In this document: one piece after another, positions 35,891-48,771 of the stretch
Layout of the letters: every line of letters begins with the position of its first letter
Position numbering within the stretch: position 1 is the stretch's first letter
Source of the DNA: Desulfobacteraceae bacterium
GTDB taxonomy: Bacteria; Desulfobacterota; Desulfobacteria; Desulfobacterales; RPRI01
NCBI GenBank assembly: GCA_011391695.1
Contig: JAABQB010000009.1
Span: 1 to 64,000, forward strand
Length of the DNA stretch: 64,000 nt
Direction: 5' to 3'
Translations under genes and position numbers: made by a program
Notes under the pieces: model-generated
The model's input: the letters and a program-made list of their open reading frames with translations, nothing else
Database searches by the model: none
Told to the model about the DNA's origin: nothing

Positions 35891-38800
35891 ATGAAACTTA
35901 AATCGCTGGACATAAGCGGATTTAAATCTTTTCAAGACAAGGCAAGTATTGAGTTCCCTCCTGGCATCTGTGCAATAGTTGGTCCTAATGGTTGCGGCAA
36001 GAGCAATATTGTTGATGCGCTAAGATGGGTTATGGGCGAACAAAGCGTTAAACAACTGCGCGGCAAATCTATGGAAGACGTCATATTCTCCGGCACAAAC
36101 GGAAAACCTCCATTGAATATGGCTGAAGTTACGCTAACGCTTGCAAACGACAATGGGTCTGCACCGGAAGAGCTTAAAGATTTTACTGAAATAATGCTGA
36201 CGAGACGCCTTTATCGTTCAGGTGAAAGCGCATACTATTTAAATAAAAGGCCCTGCCGTCTTAAAGATATCCACAATATTTTCATGGGCAGCGGTCTTGG
36301 CCCGAAATCATATTCGGTAATCCAGCAGGGCAATATCGGTGCGATTATCGACGCAGGTCCTGAAGAAAGAAGATTTTTCATAGAAGAGGCTGCAGGAATA
36401 ACCCGTTATAACAGTCGTAGAAATGAAGCTCTCAAAAAGGTTGAAGCAACAAATCAGAATCTTCTCCGGGTAACGGATATAATTTCCGAAATTAACCGGC
36501 ATATGTCGGGATTAAAGCGTCAGGCAAGAAAGGCGGAGATTTATAAAAGTGTCCAGGATCGCATCAGGAAGCTTGACACCTGTATTACCATTCACCAGCA
36601 TGATGAACTTACAAGACAGATTGATGAAGCTGATGCCATATTGAAAGACCTGAAAGATGCGGATATAGGTCATGTTTCAAAACTGCAGAAACTTGATGCT
36701 GTTGTAGAAGAAATAAAGCTGAAGTTGTCCCTGAAAAATAATGAAATATCCGGCCAGAAATCGAGCATATTTGAAATACAGAGAAATACGGACCGGTTCG
36801 AAAATGATATTTTACATCTACGCAAGGATATTGAACGGCTTCTTGCGGAAGTTTCGGAACTTGAAACGGCGCGAACCGGCCTCGATGAAAGAAGCGCAAA
36901 AATTCTTTCGGAAATATCCCAGACGGAAAAGGAAATTCTTTCAGTTAACTCTGAAATAAACACGACACGCTCGGTGCTCGATAAGGACCGCAACACACAT
37001 CAAAATATAAAACTCAAACTGTCAAACCTAGACCAGGAACTCGATACATGCAAAACGAATATGATGAATCTTGTCGCCCATGAAGCAAGATATAAAAACA
37101 TCTATCAAAACGCATCAAACAACAAGGAAAATCTTAAAAGAAGATTGAAAAGAGCGGACGAAGAATTGGTTGTTGCTTCAGAAAAAGTTACTGCAACATC
37201 CGGTATAGAGATTAGCGCAAAAGAGAACCTTGAGTTTTGCCGTCAAAACCTTGAAAAAATCGGAAAAGAGATAAATTCAGCCGAACAGAGTCTTACAGAC
37301 AAGAGAAGGTCACTCGGAAGCCAGGTAAAAATGGTTATGACACTCGAAATGGATAGAAATAAACTCAGATCAAATTATGCGACCTTAAAGAAAATGGAAG
37401 ACAATTTCGAGTGGTATAAAGACGGCGTAAGATCCATAATGAAAAGCCGGGGCTTACAGAACGGTCTTGAAGGCAACATTGCTGACGGTATTATGGGGCT
37501 TATGGCTGATATTCTTGAACCTGAGCCTTCCTTTGAAACTGCAGTAGAGGCCGCCCTTGGAGAATCACTCCAGTACATTCTCGTAAAAGACCAGAATACC
37601 TGTAAATCTCTAATGGAATTTCTGCAATGCCAGGGAACTGGACGCAGCGGATTCATTCCCATATCATCCCTTAAGAAACTTGAATGTGAACACTACTCAA
37701 AACCTGATTCTTCAAAACTGCTGATAAACCACGTGGCGGTAAAAGCCGGTTACGAAAAAACGATAGAAACCCTTATCGGGCATGTTATTTTCTCCAGTGA
37801 TATTAATGAAGCAATTGAAATATTCAACGCCAACGGATCTTTTCAAACGGTTGTCACTAAAAATGGTGAAATTATTTCCCACAACGGTACTATGGCAGGT
37901 GGAAGTAAAGAAGCTTCTTCGGGAATCCTTGCGAAAAAACATGAAATCAAAGAGGTCGAAAAACAAATATCAAAGCTTGATCTGAATCTTGAAACCGCCC
38001 GTGCTGTCCAAAAAGCGCTGGAAGCAGATGTAAGGTCTTGCGAAATAACTCTGCAAAAGTTCATGGAACAAAAAAATGAATTGGTCCAGGATGAAATTGA
38101 GGCTGAAAAATACCTTTACAAGATATCTGAAGATTTAAAACATGCGCGCCATCATCTTGAAATTGTGCAACTCGAACAGGAACAGCTTATAGGTGAGCGG
38201 AGCGATATTGATGAAGAAATTTCAAAATACAATGAAGCCCTGGCAAAAGTTGAAAGCGAGGTTTCAGATGCCAGGCAAAAGGTTGCGGTAATTTCTGAAA
38301 AGATAGCATCATCATCATCCGAACTTGCCGGTTACGATCATAAAGTTGTCGATCTTAAATTAAAACTCACAACCCTCAATGCCAGGCTGGAAAACTGGAA
38401 CAATTCACTCAATCGCCTTAAAGATTATTATAATGACGGGATAAGCCGTTTGCAAATCCTTGTGCAGGAGATATCACAAAAAACCCGAAACATTGAAGCA
38501 TCGAAAATCAAGCTTATTGAAAATGAACAGGCTCTTCATGATATGTACAACCGAATATCAATCTTAAAGAAGGCTCTTGAAAACAATGAGGCTGATTACA
38601 ACACCACAGATGTTACACTGAAAGAACACGACAGCCTGATTACAAATGTCAGAAATGAGCGCGAACAGACATTGCAGAAATTGCGACTGCTCGAAATTGA
38701 ACAATCCCAGAGGCAGATCCAGAGGGAAAACATTTCCAAACGTTTTGAGGAACGTTATCAAAGCCTTCTTTCGGAAGAAGAGACTATATCTGATTTCGCT

Positions 38801-39484
38801 GTTGATAATCCTGAAATGGCCATCACCGGGATGGAAGAAGAACTGGAACGGTGCAGAAAAAAAATCGGAGACTTTACGGATGTTAACCTTGGCGCAATAA
38901 AGGAATACGAACAACTTAAAGAACGCTTCGATTTCCTCTCCAGGCAGCGCGATGACCTTGTTAAAGCTATTGAAGACCTCCACAAGGTCATAAAAAAAAT
39001 AAATAAAATATCACAGGAAAGATTTTTAAACACATTCAATGAAGTTAATAAGAAAATCGGGGAAGTCTTTCCAACCCTTTTTGAAGGAGGCACGGCCAAT
39101 CTTATTCTGACCGAACCCGACAAACCTCTTGAAACAGGAGTCGAATATATGATTCATCCGCCCGGAAAAAAACTGACAAGGATGAGTCTTCTTTCGGGGG
39201 GAGAGAAAGCTCTTGCCGCCATAGTATTTGTATTTGCGATATTCCTGCTGAAGCCGGCCTCTTTCTGTGTAATGGATGAAATAGACGCGCCTCTTGATGA
39301 TTCAAATGTTTACAGATTCAATAACCTTCTGAAAATCATAGGCGATAAATCTCAAATCATAATGATTACTCACAATAAAAATAGCATGGAATTTGCTGAT
39401 ATGCTGTTTGGAATAACAATGGAACACATGGGTGTTTCAAAGGTTGTTTCGGTCAACCTTGAAAGTACAAAGGGGGATATGTAA
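35891..39484 (+). CDS. smc: Chromosome segregation protein SMC
   Basis: 1197 residues, full length. Walker A GPNGCGKSN is at about 32-40. Long coiled coils flank a hinge near 520-670 (GLMADILEPEPSFETAVEAALGESLQYILV). The C-terminal signature LLSGGEKALAAI is followed by Walker B CVMDEIDAPLDD near 1135. It compacts and resolves replicated chromosomes with ScpAB. AAAGGAGGG precedes the start. It is followed by ftsY after 37 bases. Confidence 0.97.
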   Translation: MKLKSLDISGFKSFQDKASIEFPPGICAIVGPNGCGKSNIVDALRWVMGEQSVKQLRGKSMEDVIFSGTNGKPPLNMAEVTLTLANDNGSAPEELKDFTEIMLTRRLYRSGESAYYLNKRPCRLKDIHNIFMGSGLGPKSYSVIQQGNIGAIIDAGPEERRFFIEEAAGITRYNSRRNEALKKVEATNQNLLRVTDIISEINRHMSGLKRQARKAEIYKSVQDRIRKLDTCITIHQHDELTRQIDEADAILKDLKDADIGHVSKLQKLDAVVEEIKLKLSLKNNEISGQKSSIFEIQRNTDRFENDILHLRKDIERLLAEVSELETARTGLDERSAKILSEISQTEKEILSVNSEINTTRSVLDKDRNTHQNIKLKLSNLDQELDTCKTNMMNLVAHEARYKNIYQNASNNKENLKRRLKRADEELVVASEKVTATSGIEISAKENLEFCRQNLEKIGKEINSAEQSLTDKRRSLGSQVKMVMTLEMDRNKLRSNYATLKKMEDNFEWYKDGVRSIMKSRGLQNGLEGNIADGIMGLMADILEPEPSFETAVEAALGESLQYILVKDQNTCKSLMEFLQCQGTGRSGFIPISSLKKLECEHYSKPDSSKLLINHVAVKAGYEKTIETLIGHVIFSSDINEAIEIFNANGSFQTVVTKNGEIISHNGTMAGGSKEASSGILAKKHEIKEVEKQISKLDLNLETARAVQKALEADVRSCEITLQKFMEQKNELVQDEIEAEKYLYKISEDLKHARHHLEIVQLEQEQLIGERSDIDEEISKYNEALAKVESEVSDARQKVAVISEKIASSSSELAGYDHKVVDLKLKLTTLNARLENWNNSLNRLKDYYNDGISRLQILVQEISQKTRNIEASKIKLIENEQALHDMYNRISILKKALENNEADYNTTDVTLKEHDSLITNVRNEREQTLQKLRLLEIEQSQRQIQRENISKRFEERYQSLLSEEETISDFAVDNPEMAITGMEEELERCRKKIGDFTDVNLGAIKEYEQLKERFDFLSRQRDDLVKAIEDLHKVIKKINKISQERFLNTFNEVNKKIGEVFPTLFEGGTANLILTEPDKPLETGVEYMIHPPGKKLTRMSLLSGGEKALAAIVFVFAIFLLKPASFCVMDEIDAPLDDSNVYRFNNLLKIIGDKSQIIMITHNKNSMEFADMLFGITMEHMGVSKVVSVNLESTKGDM

Positions 39485-39521
39485 TGAAAGCTTGTAGGAA
39501 TGATACCTGGAGACAAAAATA

Positions 39522-40487
39522 ATGTTCGGATGGTTTAAAAGAAATAATGATTCGAAAGCTGGAACAGATGATTCGTCAGGTTCATTAAACTACTTTAAAC
39601 GTCTTAAAGAACGCCTTTCAAAAACCCGGGACATCTTTTCAGGAGGAATTGAAAAGATTTTTTCAGGGAAAAAACATATCAATGATAACCTGCTCGAAGA
39701 GCTCGAAGAGCTTCTTATCACTTCCGACATCGGTGTTCAGACTGCCACCGATCTTATACAATGCATATCCAAAAAATCCTCTGAAATCTCAGGACCGGAT
39801 CAAATCAAGGCTATTCTGAAAAACGAAATAATCAGGCTTTTTGATGACAACACTCCCCGGCTTAAAGCGTCGGACAGCCGACCACACGTAATCATGGTCG
39901 TTGGAGTCAACGGTGTCGGCAAAACCACAACAATAGGGAAGCTCGCAACAAAATTCGCTGCGGCAGGAAATAGGGTCCTTATCGCAGCAGCAGACACTTA
40001 CCGCGCCGCAGCAGTTGAACAGCTTACCATATGGGCCGAGAGAGCCGGAGCCGAAATTGTGAAACACAAAGATAACGCCGATCCTGCAGCTGTAGCATAC
40101 GACGGCATTGAAGCTGCTTTGGCAAGGAATATCGATGTGGTTATTGTCGATACTGCCGGAAGACTTCATACAAAAACAAACCTGATGGAAGAGCTTAAAA
40201 AAATAAAACGATCGATTTCAAAAAAAATGCCGGATGCGCCTCATGAAATACTTCTTGTACTTGACGCCACAACCGGTCAGAACTCCATATCACAGGCAAA
40301 ACTTTTTAACGAGGCGCTTGGAATCACAGGGATAGCGCTTACAAAACTGGACGGAACAGCAAAGGGTGGAATCGTCATCAGTATATGCAATACCTTTAAA
40401 TTACCGATTCAGTACATCGGGATAGGAGAAAGCATTGATGACCTTCAGGACTTTGACCCTGTGGTTTTCGTCAATGCTCTTTTTTAG
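39522..40487 (+). CDS. ftsY: Signal recognition particle receptor FtsY
   Basis: 321 residues. A short charged N-terminal region leads to the NG domain. GTPase motifs are GVNGVGKTTTIGKLA (about 126), DTYRAAAVEQL, DTAGRLHTK and TKLDGTAKGG. It docks ribosome-SRP complexes at the inner membrane. The acidic A domain is short, as in many Desulfobacterota. The 40488-40738 gap downstream shows no SRP RNA or other RNA gene. Confidence 0.96.
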   Translation: MFGWFKRNNDSKAGTDDSSGSLNYFKRLKERLSKTRDIFSGGIEKIFSGKKHINDNLLEELEELLITSDIGVQTATDLIQCISKKSSEISGPDQIKAILKNEIIRLFDDNTPRLKASDSRPHVIMVVGVNGVGKTTTIGKLATKFAAAGNRVLIAAADTYRAAAVEQLTIWAERAGAEIVKHKDNADPAAVAYDGIEAALARNIDVVIVDTAGRLHTKTNLMEELKKIKRSISKKMPDAPHEILLVLDATTGQNSISQAKLFNEALGITGIALTKLDGTAKGGIVISICNTFKLPIQYIGIGESIDDLQDFDPVVFVNALF

Positions 40488-40651
40488 CCTTACGTAATTG
40501 ATGCTCCAGAACGGTCACCAGGCTGCATGATAACTGTATTTTATTTTCCTGTTAATATGATTTTCCCATACGGGTATCGTCTAAGAGGCTGACATGGCTC
40601 GGTTCAAGATAGCTGTAGCCTTAAAAAGTGTTGCGGGATGCTGATTTTCAC

Positions 40652-40678
40652 TTGACATCAATAAATTCCTGCTATATT
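40652..40678 (+). promoter_or_regulatory. Probable promoter of the HU gene
   Basis: A perfect TTGACA at 40652-40657 is followed by a TATATT box at 40673-40678. The 15-base spacing is slightly short; the shifted TATTTG gives 17. The HU start is about 60 bases downstream and has AAAGGGGGG before it. Confidence 0.5.
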
Positions 40679-40738
40679 TGCAGGGGGAAAGAGGATGTCC
40701 GTTATTAACCAACAAAAATTAAAAGGGGGGAAAGCACT

Positions 40739-41005
40739 ATGACAAAAGCAGAATTGGTAGACAAGGCGGCACAGGATGCCGGAATTCCTAAGGTCGCGGC
40801 GGCAGCTGCTCTAAAATCTTTCATGGACAGCATTTCAAAAACTCTTAAGAAAAAAGACGGCAAGGTCACTCTTGTTGGTTTTGGCACTTTTGCAAAAGTC
40901 CACCGTAAAGCCCGAAAAGGCCGCAATCCTCAGACAGGTGAGCCCATCAAAATCAAAGCTTGCAGCGTTGTCAAATTCAGACCAGGCAAGAATCTCAAAG
41001 GATAA
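40739..41005 (+). CDS. HU family DNA-binding protein
   Basis: 88 residues, one HU/IHF fold. The beta-arm block GRNPQTGEPIKIKA holds the Pro that intercalates in DNA, and the C-terminal VVKFRPGKNLKG is typical of HU. It bends and compacts DNA. It has its own promoter and a clear terminator, so it is monocistronic. Confidence 0.94.
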   Translation: MTKAELVDKAAQDAGIPKVAAAAALKSFMDSISKTLKKKDGKVTLVGFGTFAKVHRKARKGRNPQTGEPIKIKACSVVKFRPGKNLKG

Positions 41006-41028
41006 GATCAAATTTAAAATCCACTTTA

Positions 41029-41075
41029 GGGCGGTCTGTTTTTTTCATCTAAAGAAAAAGCAGGCCGCCTTTTTA
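41029..41075 (+). terminator. Terminator of the HU gene, possibly bidirectional
   Basis: A GC-rich stem pairs GGGCGGTCTG (41029-41038) with CAGGCCGCCT (41061-41070) using one G-U pair, extended by a T-run/A-run pair. It is followed by TTTTTA. It lies between convergent HU and acylphosphatase genes, and the inner T-run could also serve the minus strand. Confidence 0.8.
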
Positions 41076-41357
41076 TCCAAACCTTATATCAAACCCTTCA
41101 AATTCTCCTGAATAAGAACCCTCTTCGATATCAACCTTCACAACTTTTGAATAGGGCGGGCCTTTTTTGCACCATTCAATCACCGAAGCCACACCACTCA
41201 TTTCACCTTCAAAAACTGCTTCGACCGTCCCGTCTCTGTTATTCCTAACCCATCCGCAGACATTAAATCTGTCCGCAACCCTTTTAGTCTCCATCCTGAA
41301 GCAAACGCCCTGGACTTTACCGGCAATTATAACACAAGATTTTATCTTGTCCGACAT
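41073..41357 (-). CDS. acyP: Acylphosphatase
   Basis: 94 residues, normal for the family. The catalytic GKVQGVCFRMETKR block holds the phosphate loop and Arg; Asn is in GWVRNNRDGTVEAVFEG. It hydrolyses acyl phosphates. The ATG at 41357 has GGAGG eight bases ahead. A longer frame from a TTG at 41456 would add 33 residues without family support. It lies just downstream of ligA. Confidence 0.92.
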   Translation of the reverse strand: MSDKIKSCVIIAGKVQGVCFRMETKRVADRFNVCGWVRNNRDGTVEAVFEGEMSGVASVIEWCKKGPPYSKVVKVDIEEGSYSGEFEGFDIRFG

Positions 41358-41456
41358 ATGCATTTCCTCCATGAGACTTTTGAGAGACATCACGTTAAAG
41401 GCCGGTTCAGCTCCTTCAATCTTTTCCTTTAAATTTGGCAAAAAGATATGGATCAA

Positions 41457-44209
<2,753 letters not shown>

Positions 44210-44294
44210 GAGCTGTGCAGTTTATAATAAAAAAGTGCGGCTTACCCGTCAACTCCTGGAGGGGCGGGGGATTTGCGGGCACAGATGATGAGAA

Positions 44295-44546
44295 TTATCC
44301 GGGACCAGCCAGTTTTGAAAGCTCTTCTTTGACTTCATCAATAATTTCGTAAAACCAGAGCAGATCCTCAATTGAAAGACGGCCGGCCTTACGCTGGCTT
44401 TCATTTCCATCTTTTCTCAGGAACACTCTCGGACCTATCTGTAGTTTAGGTTCACCAGCCCCATACTGATTTATGGAAATCACAAGACCTGTCTCTTCAT
44501 TTTTCCACTGCTTTAACATTTTATCCATATCGGGATCAAAAGGCAT
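44295..44546 (-). CDS. Small PC4/YdbC-like protein
   Basis: 83 residues. The pattern LQIGPRVFLRKDGNESQRKAGRLSIEDLLWFYEIIDEVKEELSKL resembles the PC4 (transcriptional coactivator p15) fold: a beta sheet with a Lys/Arg-rich turn and one C-terminal helix. PC4-type proteins bind single-stranded DNA. The similarity is from inspection only. GGAGG-like sequence precedes the ATG. It is co-directional with glyS upstream and the nucleosidase downstream. Confidence 0.65.
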   Translation of the reverse strand: MPFDPDMDKMLKQWKNEETGLVISINQYGAGEPKLQIGPRVFLRKDGNESQRKAGRLSIEDLLWFYEIIDEVKEELSKLAGPG

Positions 44547-44592
44547 TTTATCCTCCTTATTTTAAATTATAAAACGTTCATATCATACAACT

Positions 44593-46683
44593 TCATATTT
44601 TTGAAAAATCTGCAAACAAATCGAAAAGATCGGATATGCAACCGAGCAGTGCAAGCCGGTTATTCCTGATATTTATATCTTCAGCCATTACAAGTACTCC
44701 GTCAAAAAATGCGTCAACAGGTTTTTTTAGTGCTGCAATATCAAGAAGCGCCTGATCAAAAGCTCCGTTTTCTAAATTCTTCAGGACCATTTCCTTAACA
44801 TTCCTGTAAGAAGCAAACAGAGCTGACTCGCATTCATGTTCAAATAATTTATCGTTTACACCGTCAATCCCTTTAAGGCTTACTTCATGCCCGGATTTTT
44901 TTATTATGTTTACTACTCTTTTAAAGGCAATCGCAAGAGGCTCAAAATCAGGAGCTGCTTTCATTTTTTCCAGCGCCTTTGTCCTGCTCCAGACATCAGG
45001 CACAATATCAGACGCGACACTGATTACAGCAGAGATAACATCCCTGGAATAGCCCTGTTCGGCCATAATATGTGACATGCGGTTTTGAAGGAAACCGTAT
45101 ATCTTATCAGCGCTGTCATTTGCCCCACCTGTCCTTTTGGTGTCAAAGAGTGTCAGGCTTTTTTCGACAAGGGCTCTTAATGAAAAAGAAAAACCTTTAT
45201 CTATTATTATTTGAATTATACCTATCCCCTGCCGCCTTAACGCGTAAGGATCGGAAGCTCCGGTAGGAATGAGTCCTGCTGAAAAACAGCCGCATATTGA
45301 ATCAATCTTATCAGCAATACCAACTATTGCTCCAACCAATGTTTCAGGAAGAGATCCGCCTGAATAGTTTGGCCTGTAATGCTCTTCAATGGCATAAGCG
45401 AGATTTTCCGGCTCACCGCCTTTTATCGCATAGATTCTGCCCATTATGCCCTGCAGCTTGGGGAATTCCCCGACAACCTGACTGACAAGGTCTGCTTTGC
45501 ACAAGCGGGCAGCTCTTAAAGCCTGCCTTTTAATTTCCGGGTCATCAGATACTTTATCTGCCAGATATCCTGCTATTTTTTCAACTCTTTCAATTTTTTC
45601 ATACATTGAACCGAGCTTTGCCTGGAACAGTACTCCTTTTAGTTTTTCAACCCATTCATCAATAGGCACTTTTACATCACTTCTGTAAAAAAACCTTGCA
45701 TCTTCAAGTCGCGCTCTCAAAACACGCTCATGGCCCTTTGCAACGAGCAACATGTCATTGGCTTTGGTATTATTTACAGCTATAAAACACGGCAAAAGAC
45801 GCTTGCTGCTGTCAATTACCGCAAAATATTTCTGATGCTCCCGCATGGAATTAATCAATATTTCATCCGGAACTTCGAGGTACGACTTGTCAAATCTACC
45901 GGCGACAGGCACAGGATATTCAACAAGGTTTGTTACTATATCGACAAGTTCGTTGTCTTGCAAAACGCTCCCGCCCAGCTTTATAGCAACTTCCCCGATA
46001 AGCTTTTCGATATTTGCTTTCCTCTCGTCTATATCCGCAATGACACTGGCTGCCCTCAATTTATTAAGATATTCGTCCGGGTGGGATATTTTTATTCTTC
46101 CGGGAGATAAAAATCTGTGACCGAAAGTATACCTGCCGCTTTTAATATTCCCTGCTTCAAACGGCACAACCTGTTTGCCAAGAAGGGCTAAAACCGATTG
46201 GATGGGTCTTGCAAATCTGATATCGAGGTCGCCCCACTTCATGACTTTGGGGAAGGGAACGGCCGCAATTACCTGTGGAAGCAATTTAGTTAAGACGGTC
46301 CTGCTTTCAAGACCGGTCTCTGTTTTGACGGCGCAAAGATACGGTCCTTTTTCAGTCTGCCTGACGCATATTGCCTTTAAGGGAATGCCCATCTTTTCCG
46401 CAAATTTTCTACCGGCAATCGTCGGCTGACCATCGCTGTCAAATCCCACTTTTTCAGGAGGGCCGATAATTTCGGTGGTAAGCGGTTTTTGTTTCGTAGA
46501 AATATTATCAACCTGCAGAGAAAGCCTCCTTGGAGTTCCGAACATCTTTGCCTCTCCGTGTTCAATCCTCTCCTCGGTCAATCTCCGCAAAAGAATTTCA
46601 GACATCGCATTTAAAGCTGGTTTTATATAACCGGCAGGAATTTCTTCCGTGCCTATTTCAAGCAATAGAGTCTCCATATTCAC
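44593..46683 (-). CDS. glyS: Glycyl-tRNA synthetase beta subunit
   Basis: 696 residues. The N-terminus LLLEIGTEEIPAGYI and the GHERVLRARLEDARFFY block are diagnostic. The C-terminal anticodon-binding HD-like region ends near ISDLFDLFADFSKI. With GlyQ it forms the bacterial alpha2beta2 enzyme; the beta subunit binds tRNA-Gly. It lies 60 bases after glyQ. Confidence 0.97.
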   Translation of the reverse strand: MNMETLLLEIGTEEIPAGYIKPALNAMSEILLRRLTEERIEHGEAKMFGTPRRLSLQVDNISTKQKPLTTEIIGPPEKVGFDSDGQPTIAGRKFAEKMGIPLKAICVRQTEKGPYLCAVKTETGLESRTVLTKLLPQVIAAVPFPKVMKWGDLDIRFARPIQSVLALLGKQVVPFEAGNIKSGRYTFGHRFLSPGRIKISHPDEYLNKLRAASVIADIDERKANIEKLIGEVAIKLGGSVLQDNELVDIVTNLVEYPVPVAGRFDKSYLEVPDEILINSMREHQKYFAVIDSSKRLLPCFIAVNNTKANDMLLVAKGHERVLRARLEDARFFYRSDVKVPIDEWVEKLKGVLFQAKLGSMYEKIERVEKIAGYLADKVSDDPEIKRQALRAARLCKADLVSQVVGEFPKLQGIMGRIYAIKGGEPENLAYAIEEHYRPNYSGGSLPETLVGAIVGIADKIDSICGCFSAGLIPTGASDPYALRRQGIGIIQIIIDKGFSFSLRALVEKSLTLFDTKRTGGANDSADKIYGFLQNRMSHIMAEQGYSRDVISAVISVASDIVPDVWSRTKALEKMKAAPDFEPLAIAFKRVVNIIKKSGHEVSLKGIDGVNDKLFEHECESALFASYRNVKEMVLKNLENGAFDQALLDIAALKKPVDAFFDGVLVMAEDINIRNNRLALLGCISDLFDLFADFSKI

Positions 46684-46743
46684 CTCAATTTATTAATAAA
46701 CACAAGACACACGTGATAAGAACTCAACTTTAACATACCGGCT

Positions 46744-47640
46744 TCAGGTGTTTATATCTTTCCCTGTCTCCGTCCTTTTTAACAGTGGAAATCCCATAAC
46801 CTCCCTCTGCTTTAAATATCCTTCAGCACATGCCCGCGCAAGATTTCTGATTCGCGCAATATAACCGGTTCTTTCCGTGACACTGATAGCCCCGCGTGCA
46901 TCGAGAAGATTGAAGGTATGGGAACACTTTAAGCAGTATTCATAAGCCGGGAGAATAAGTGATTCTCCGATTATACGCATTGATTCGGCTTCGTATCTGG
47001 CAAAAATGTCCAACAGGAAATTAATATCAGACTTTTCAAAATTATAAGTCGACTGTTCAACCTCCTGCTGGTGGTGCACATCGCCATATTTTATCACATC
47101 ATTCCATTTCAGGTCATAAACGTTGTCAACACCCTGGAGATACATCGCAATCCGTTCAAGACCGTATGTTATCTCAACTGAAATGGGATGAAGGTCTATG
47201 CTTCCTGCAATCTGGAAGTATGTAAACTGGGTTATTTCCATTCCGTCAAGCCATACCTCCCATCCGAGACCTGAAGCCCCAAGAGTTGGAGATTCCCAGT
47301 CATCTTCAACAAACCTTATATCATGATCAAGAGGTTTAATTCCCAGGGCCTTCAGACTCATAAGAAACTGCTGCTGAACGTCGAGCGGTGAAGGTTTGAG
47401 TATTACCTGAAACTGGTAGTAATGCTGAAGCCTGTTGGGATTTTCTCCATACCGGCCATCGGTGGGTCTTCTGGAGGGCTGGACATAGGCGACATTCCAC
47501 GGCTCCGGCCCTAATGCCTTGAGCAAGGTTGCGGGATGAAATGTACCGGCGCCGACTTCCATGTCATATGGCTGGACCAGAACACATCCCTTGCGGGCCC
47601 AGAATTTTTGCAAGGACAGAATAACTTCTTGAAAATTCAT
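46744..47640 (-). CDS. glyQ: Glycyl-tRNA synthetase alpha subunit
   Basis: 298 residues. [74 protein letters not shown] and [11 protein letters not shown] are highly conserved blocks of the catalytic class II subunit. It is paired with glyS immediately downstream. Confidence 0.98.
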   Translation of the reverse strand: MNFQEVILSLQKFWARKGCVLVQPYDMEVGAGTFHPATLLKALGPEPWNVAYVQPSRRPTDGRYGENPNRLQHYYQFQVILKPSPLDVQQQFLMSLKALGIKPLDHDIRFVEDDWESPTLGASGLGWEVWLDGMEITQFTYFQIAGSIDLHPISVEITYGLERIAMYLQGVDNVYDLKWNDVIKYGDVHHQQEVEQSTYNFEKSDINFLLDIFARYEAESMRIIGESLILPAYEYCLKCSHTFNLLDARGAISVTERTGYIARIRNLARACAEGYLKQREVMGFPLLKRTETGKDINT

Positions 47641-47683
47641 TTTTCATACCTCATATCTAACAATAAAATATATCGTTGTTTTT

Positions 47684-48733
47684 TTACGAAACGCCTTTTG
47701 AATCTATACCGAATTCAAGCAAACAGGCCCCTTTCCTTCCTGATAATATTGACTCCCATTTGTTTTTCAATTTCTCAATATCGCTGGTTTCACCTATGGC
47801 CCATATGCAGCCTCCACCTCCTGCGCCTGTAAATCTTGCTCCACATCCGTTTTTCCGGGCAGACATAATAAGTTTACGCCCGATCTCGTCAACGACATCC
47901 GGCGTCATGCTTCTTCTTATCGCCGTCTCCTGATTCATAAAAAACGCGGCGTCATTGAACCTGCGGTTTGATACCGCGTCGACAAACCTGCCTGTACACA
48001 CAACTATTTCGTCCCAAAGATCGCGGTATTTCCCGGAAACAAACTGATTGACCCACCTGCCATTGATATTTTTCGATTCATGTGGAACGCCACAATATGC
48101 AAGCATAATGTTTTTTCTGAAATCGTTTAGTAATTCCTTTTTAAATATGCTCTTTTTCACAAACCCCGGGCTTTTCGTTCCATCTTTCCAGAACCATGCG
48201 TTTACCCCGCCAAAAGCTGCGGCCAGCTGATCCTGCAATCCGCAAGGCACGCCCGCTACACTTTGCTCAATTGCATGGGCAAGAAAAACGGCTTTCTGCC
48301 TCAATAAGGATTTTTGCTCTGATCTTTCAGATATTTTTAAAAAACCCGCGACAAGCGCTACGGCTGCCGCCGAAGATCCTCCCAGAGCGCTTCTTGGCGG
48401 AGACGATGATTCAATTACAATATGGACTCCGTCTGCATTGAAAAACGACGAAATAGCGAATATAAGTCCTAACGGGTGATTAAACGGCGCTTTGCGCGAA
48501 GCAAACACTGTGCTTCTGAAACCCCGCGAAGAGACCTTGACCCTCCCTTCTTCAAACGGGAGAAGGTAGACCCTTGTTCTTAAATCTATCGAAATATTAA
48601 AAGTACATGGATTAAGGTGCATCAGTGGATAATAGAATGTGCTTATATCGAGTGTTCCCCCCATATCTATCCGGCACGGGGCAGAAATTTCAATCTGTTC
48701 AGTCTTTATAATATCATTTAAATTATCCGGCAT
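47684..48733 (-). CDS. GHMP-family sugar kinase
   Basis: 349 residues. GHMP motif 2 is PPRSALGGSSAAAVALV near residue 110, and motif 3 is TGAGGGGCIW near 310. An N-terminal APCRIDMGGTLD corresponds to motif 1. The nearest functional class looks like heptose-7-phosphate or galactose-type kinases, but the substrate is not assignable. It lies between recO and glyQ in the same direction, 43 bases before glyQ. Confidence 0.87.
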   Translation of the reverse strand: MPDNLNDIIKTEQIEISAPCRIDMGGTLDISTFYYPLMHLNPCTFNISIDLRTRVYLLPFEEGRVKVSSRGFRSTVFASRKAPFNHPLGLIFAISSFFNADGVHIVIESSSPPRSALGGSSAAAVALVAGFLKISERSEQKSLLRQKAVFLAHAIEQSVAGVPCGLQDQLAAAFGGVNAWFWKDGTKSPGFVKKSIFKKELLNDFRKNIMLAYCGVPHESKNINGRWVNQFVSGKYRDLWDEIVVCTGRFVDAVSNRRFNDAAFFMNQETAIRRSMTPDVVDEIGRKLIMSARKNGCGARFTGAGGGGCIWAIGETSDIEKLKNKWESILSGRKGACLLEFGIDSKGVS

Positions 48734-48771
48734 TATATATCCGAGTTAATTGTTATAAAAAAAAGCAATAT

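Noticed and set aside
40488-40650. SRP RNA or another structured RNA after ftsY
   Set aside because: The conserved SRP core GGTCAGGTCCGGAAGGAAGC-like block is absent and no stable long stem is seen.
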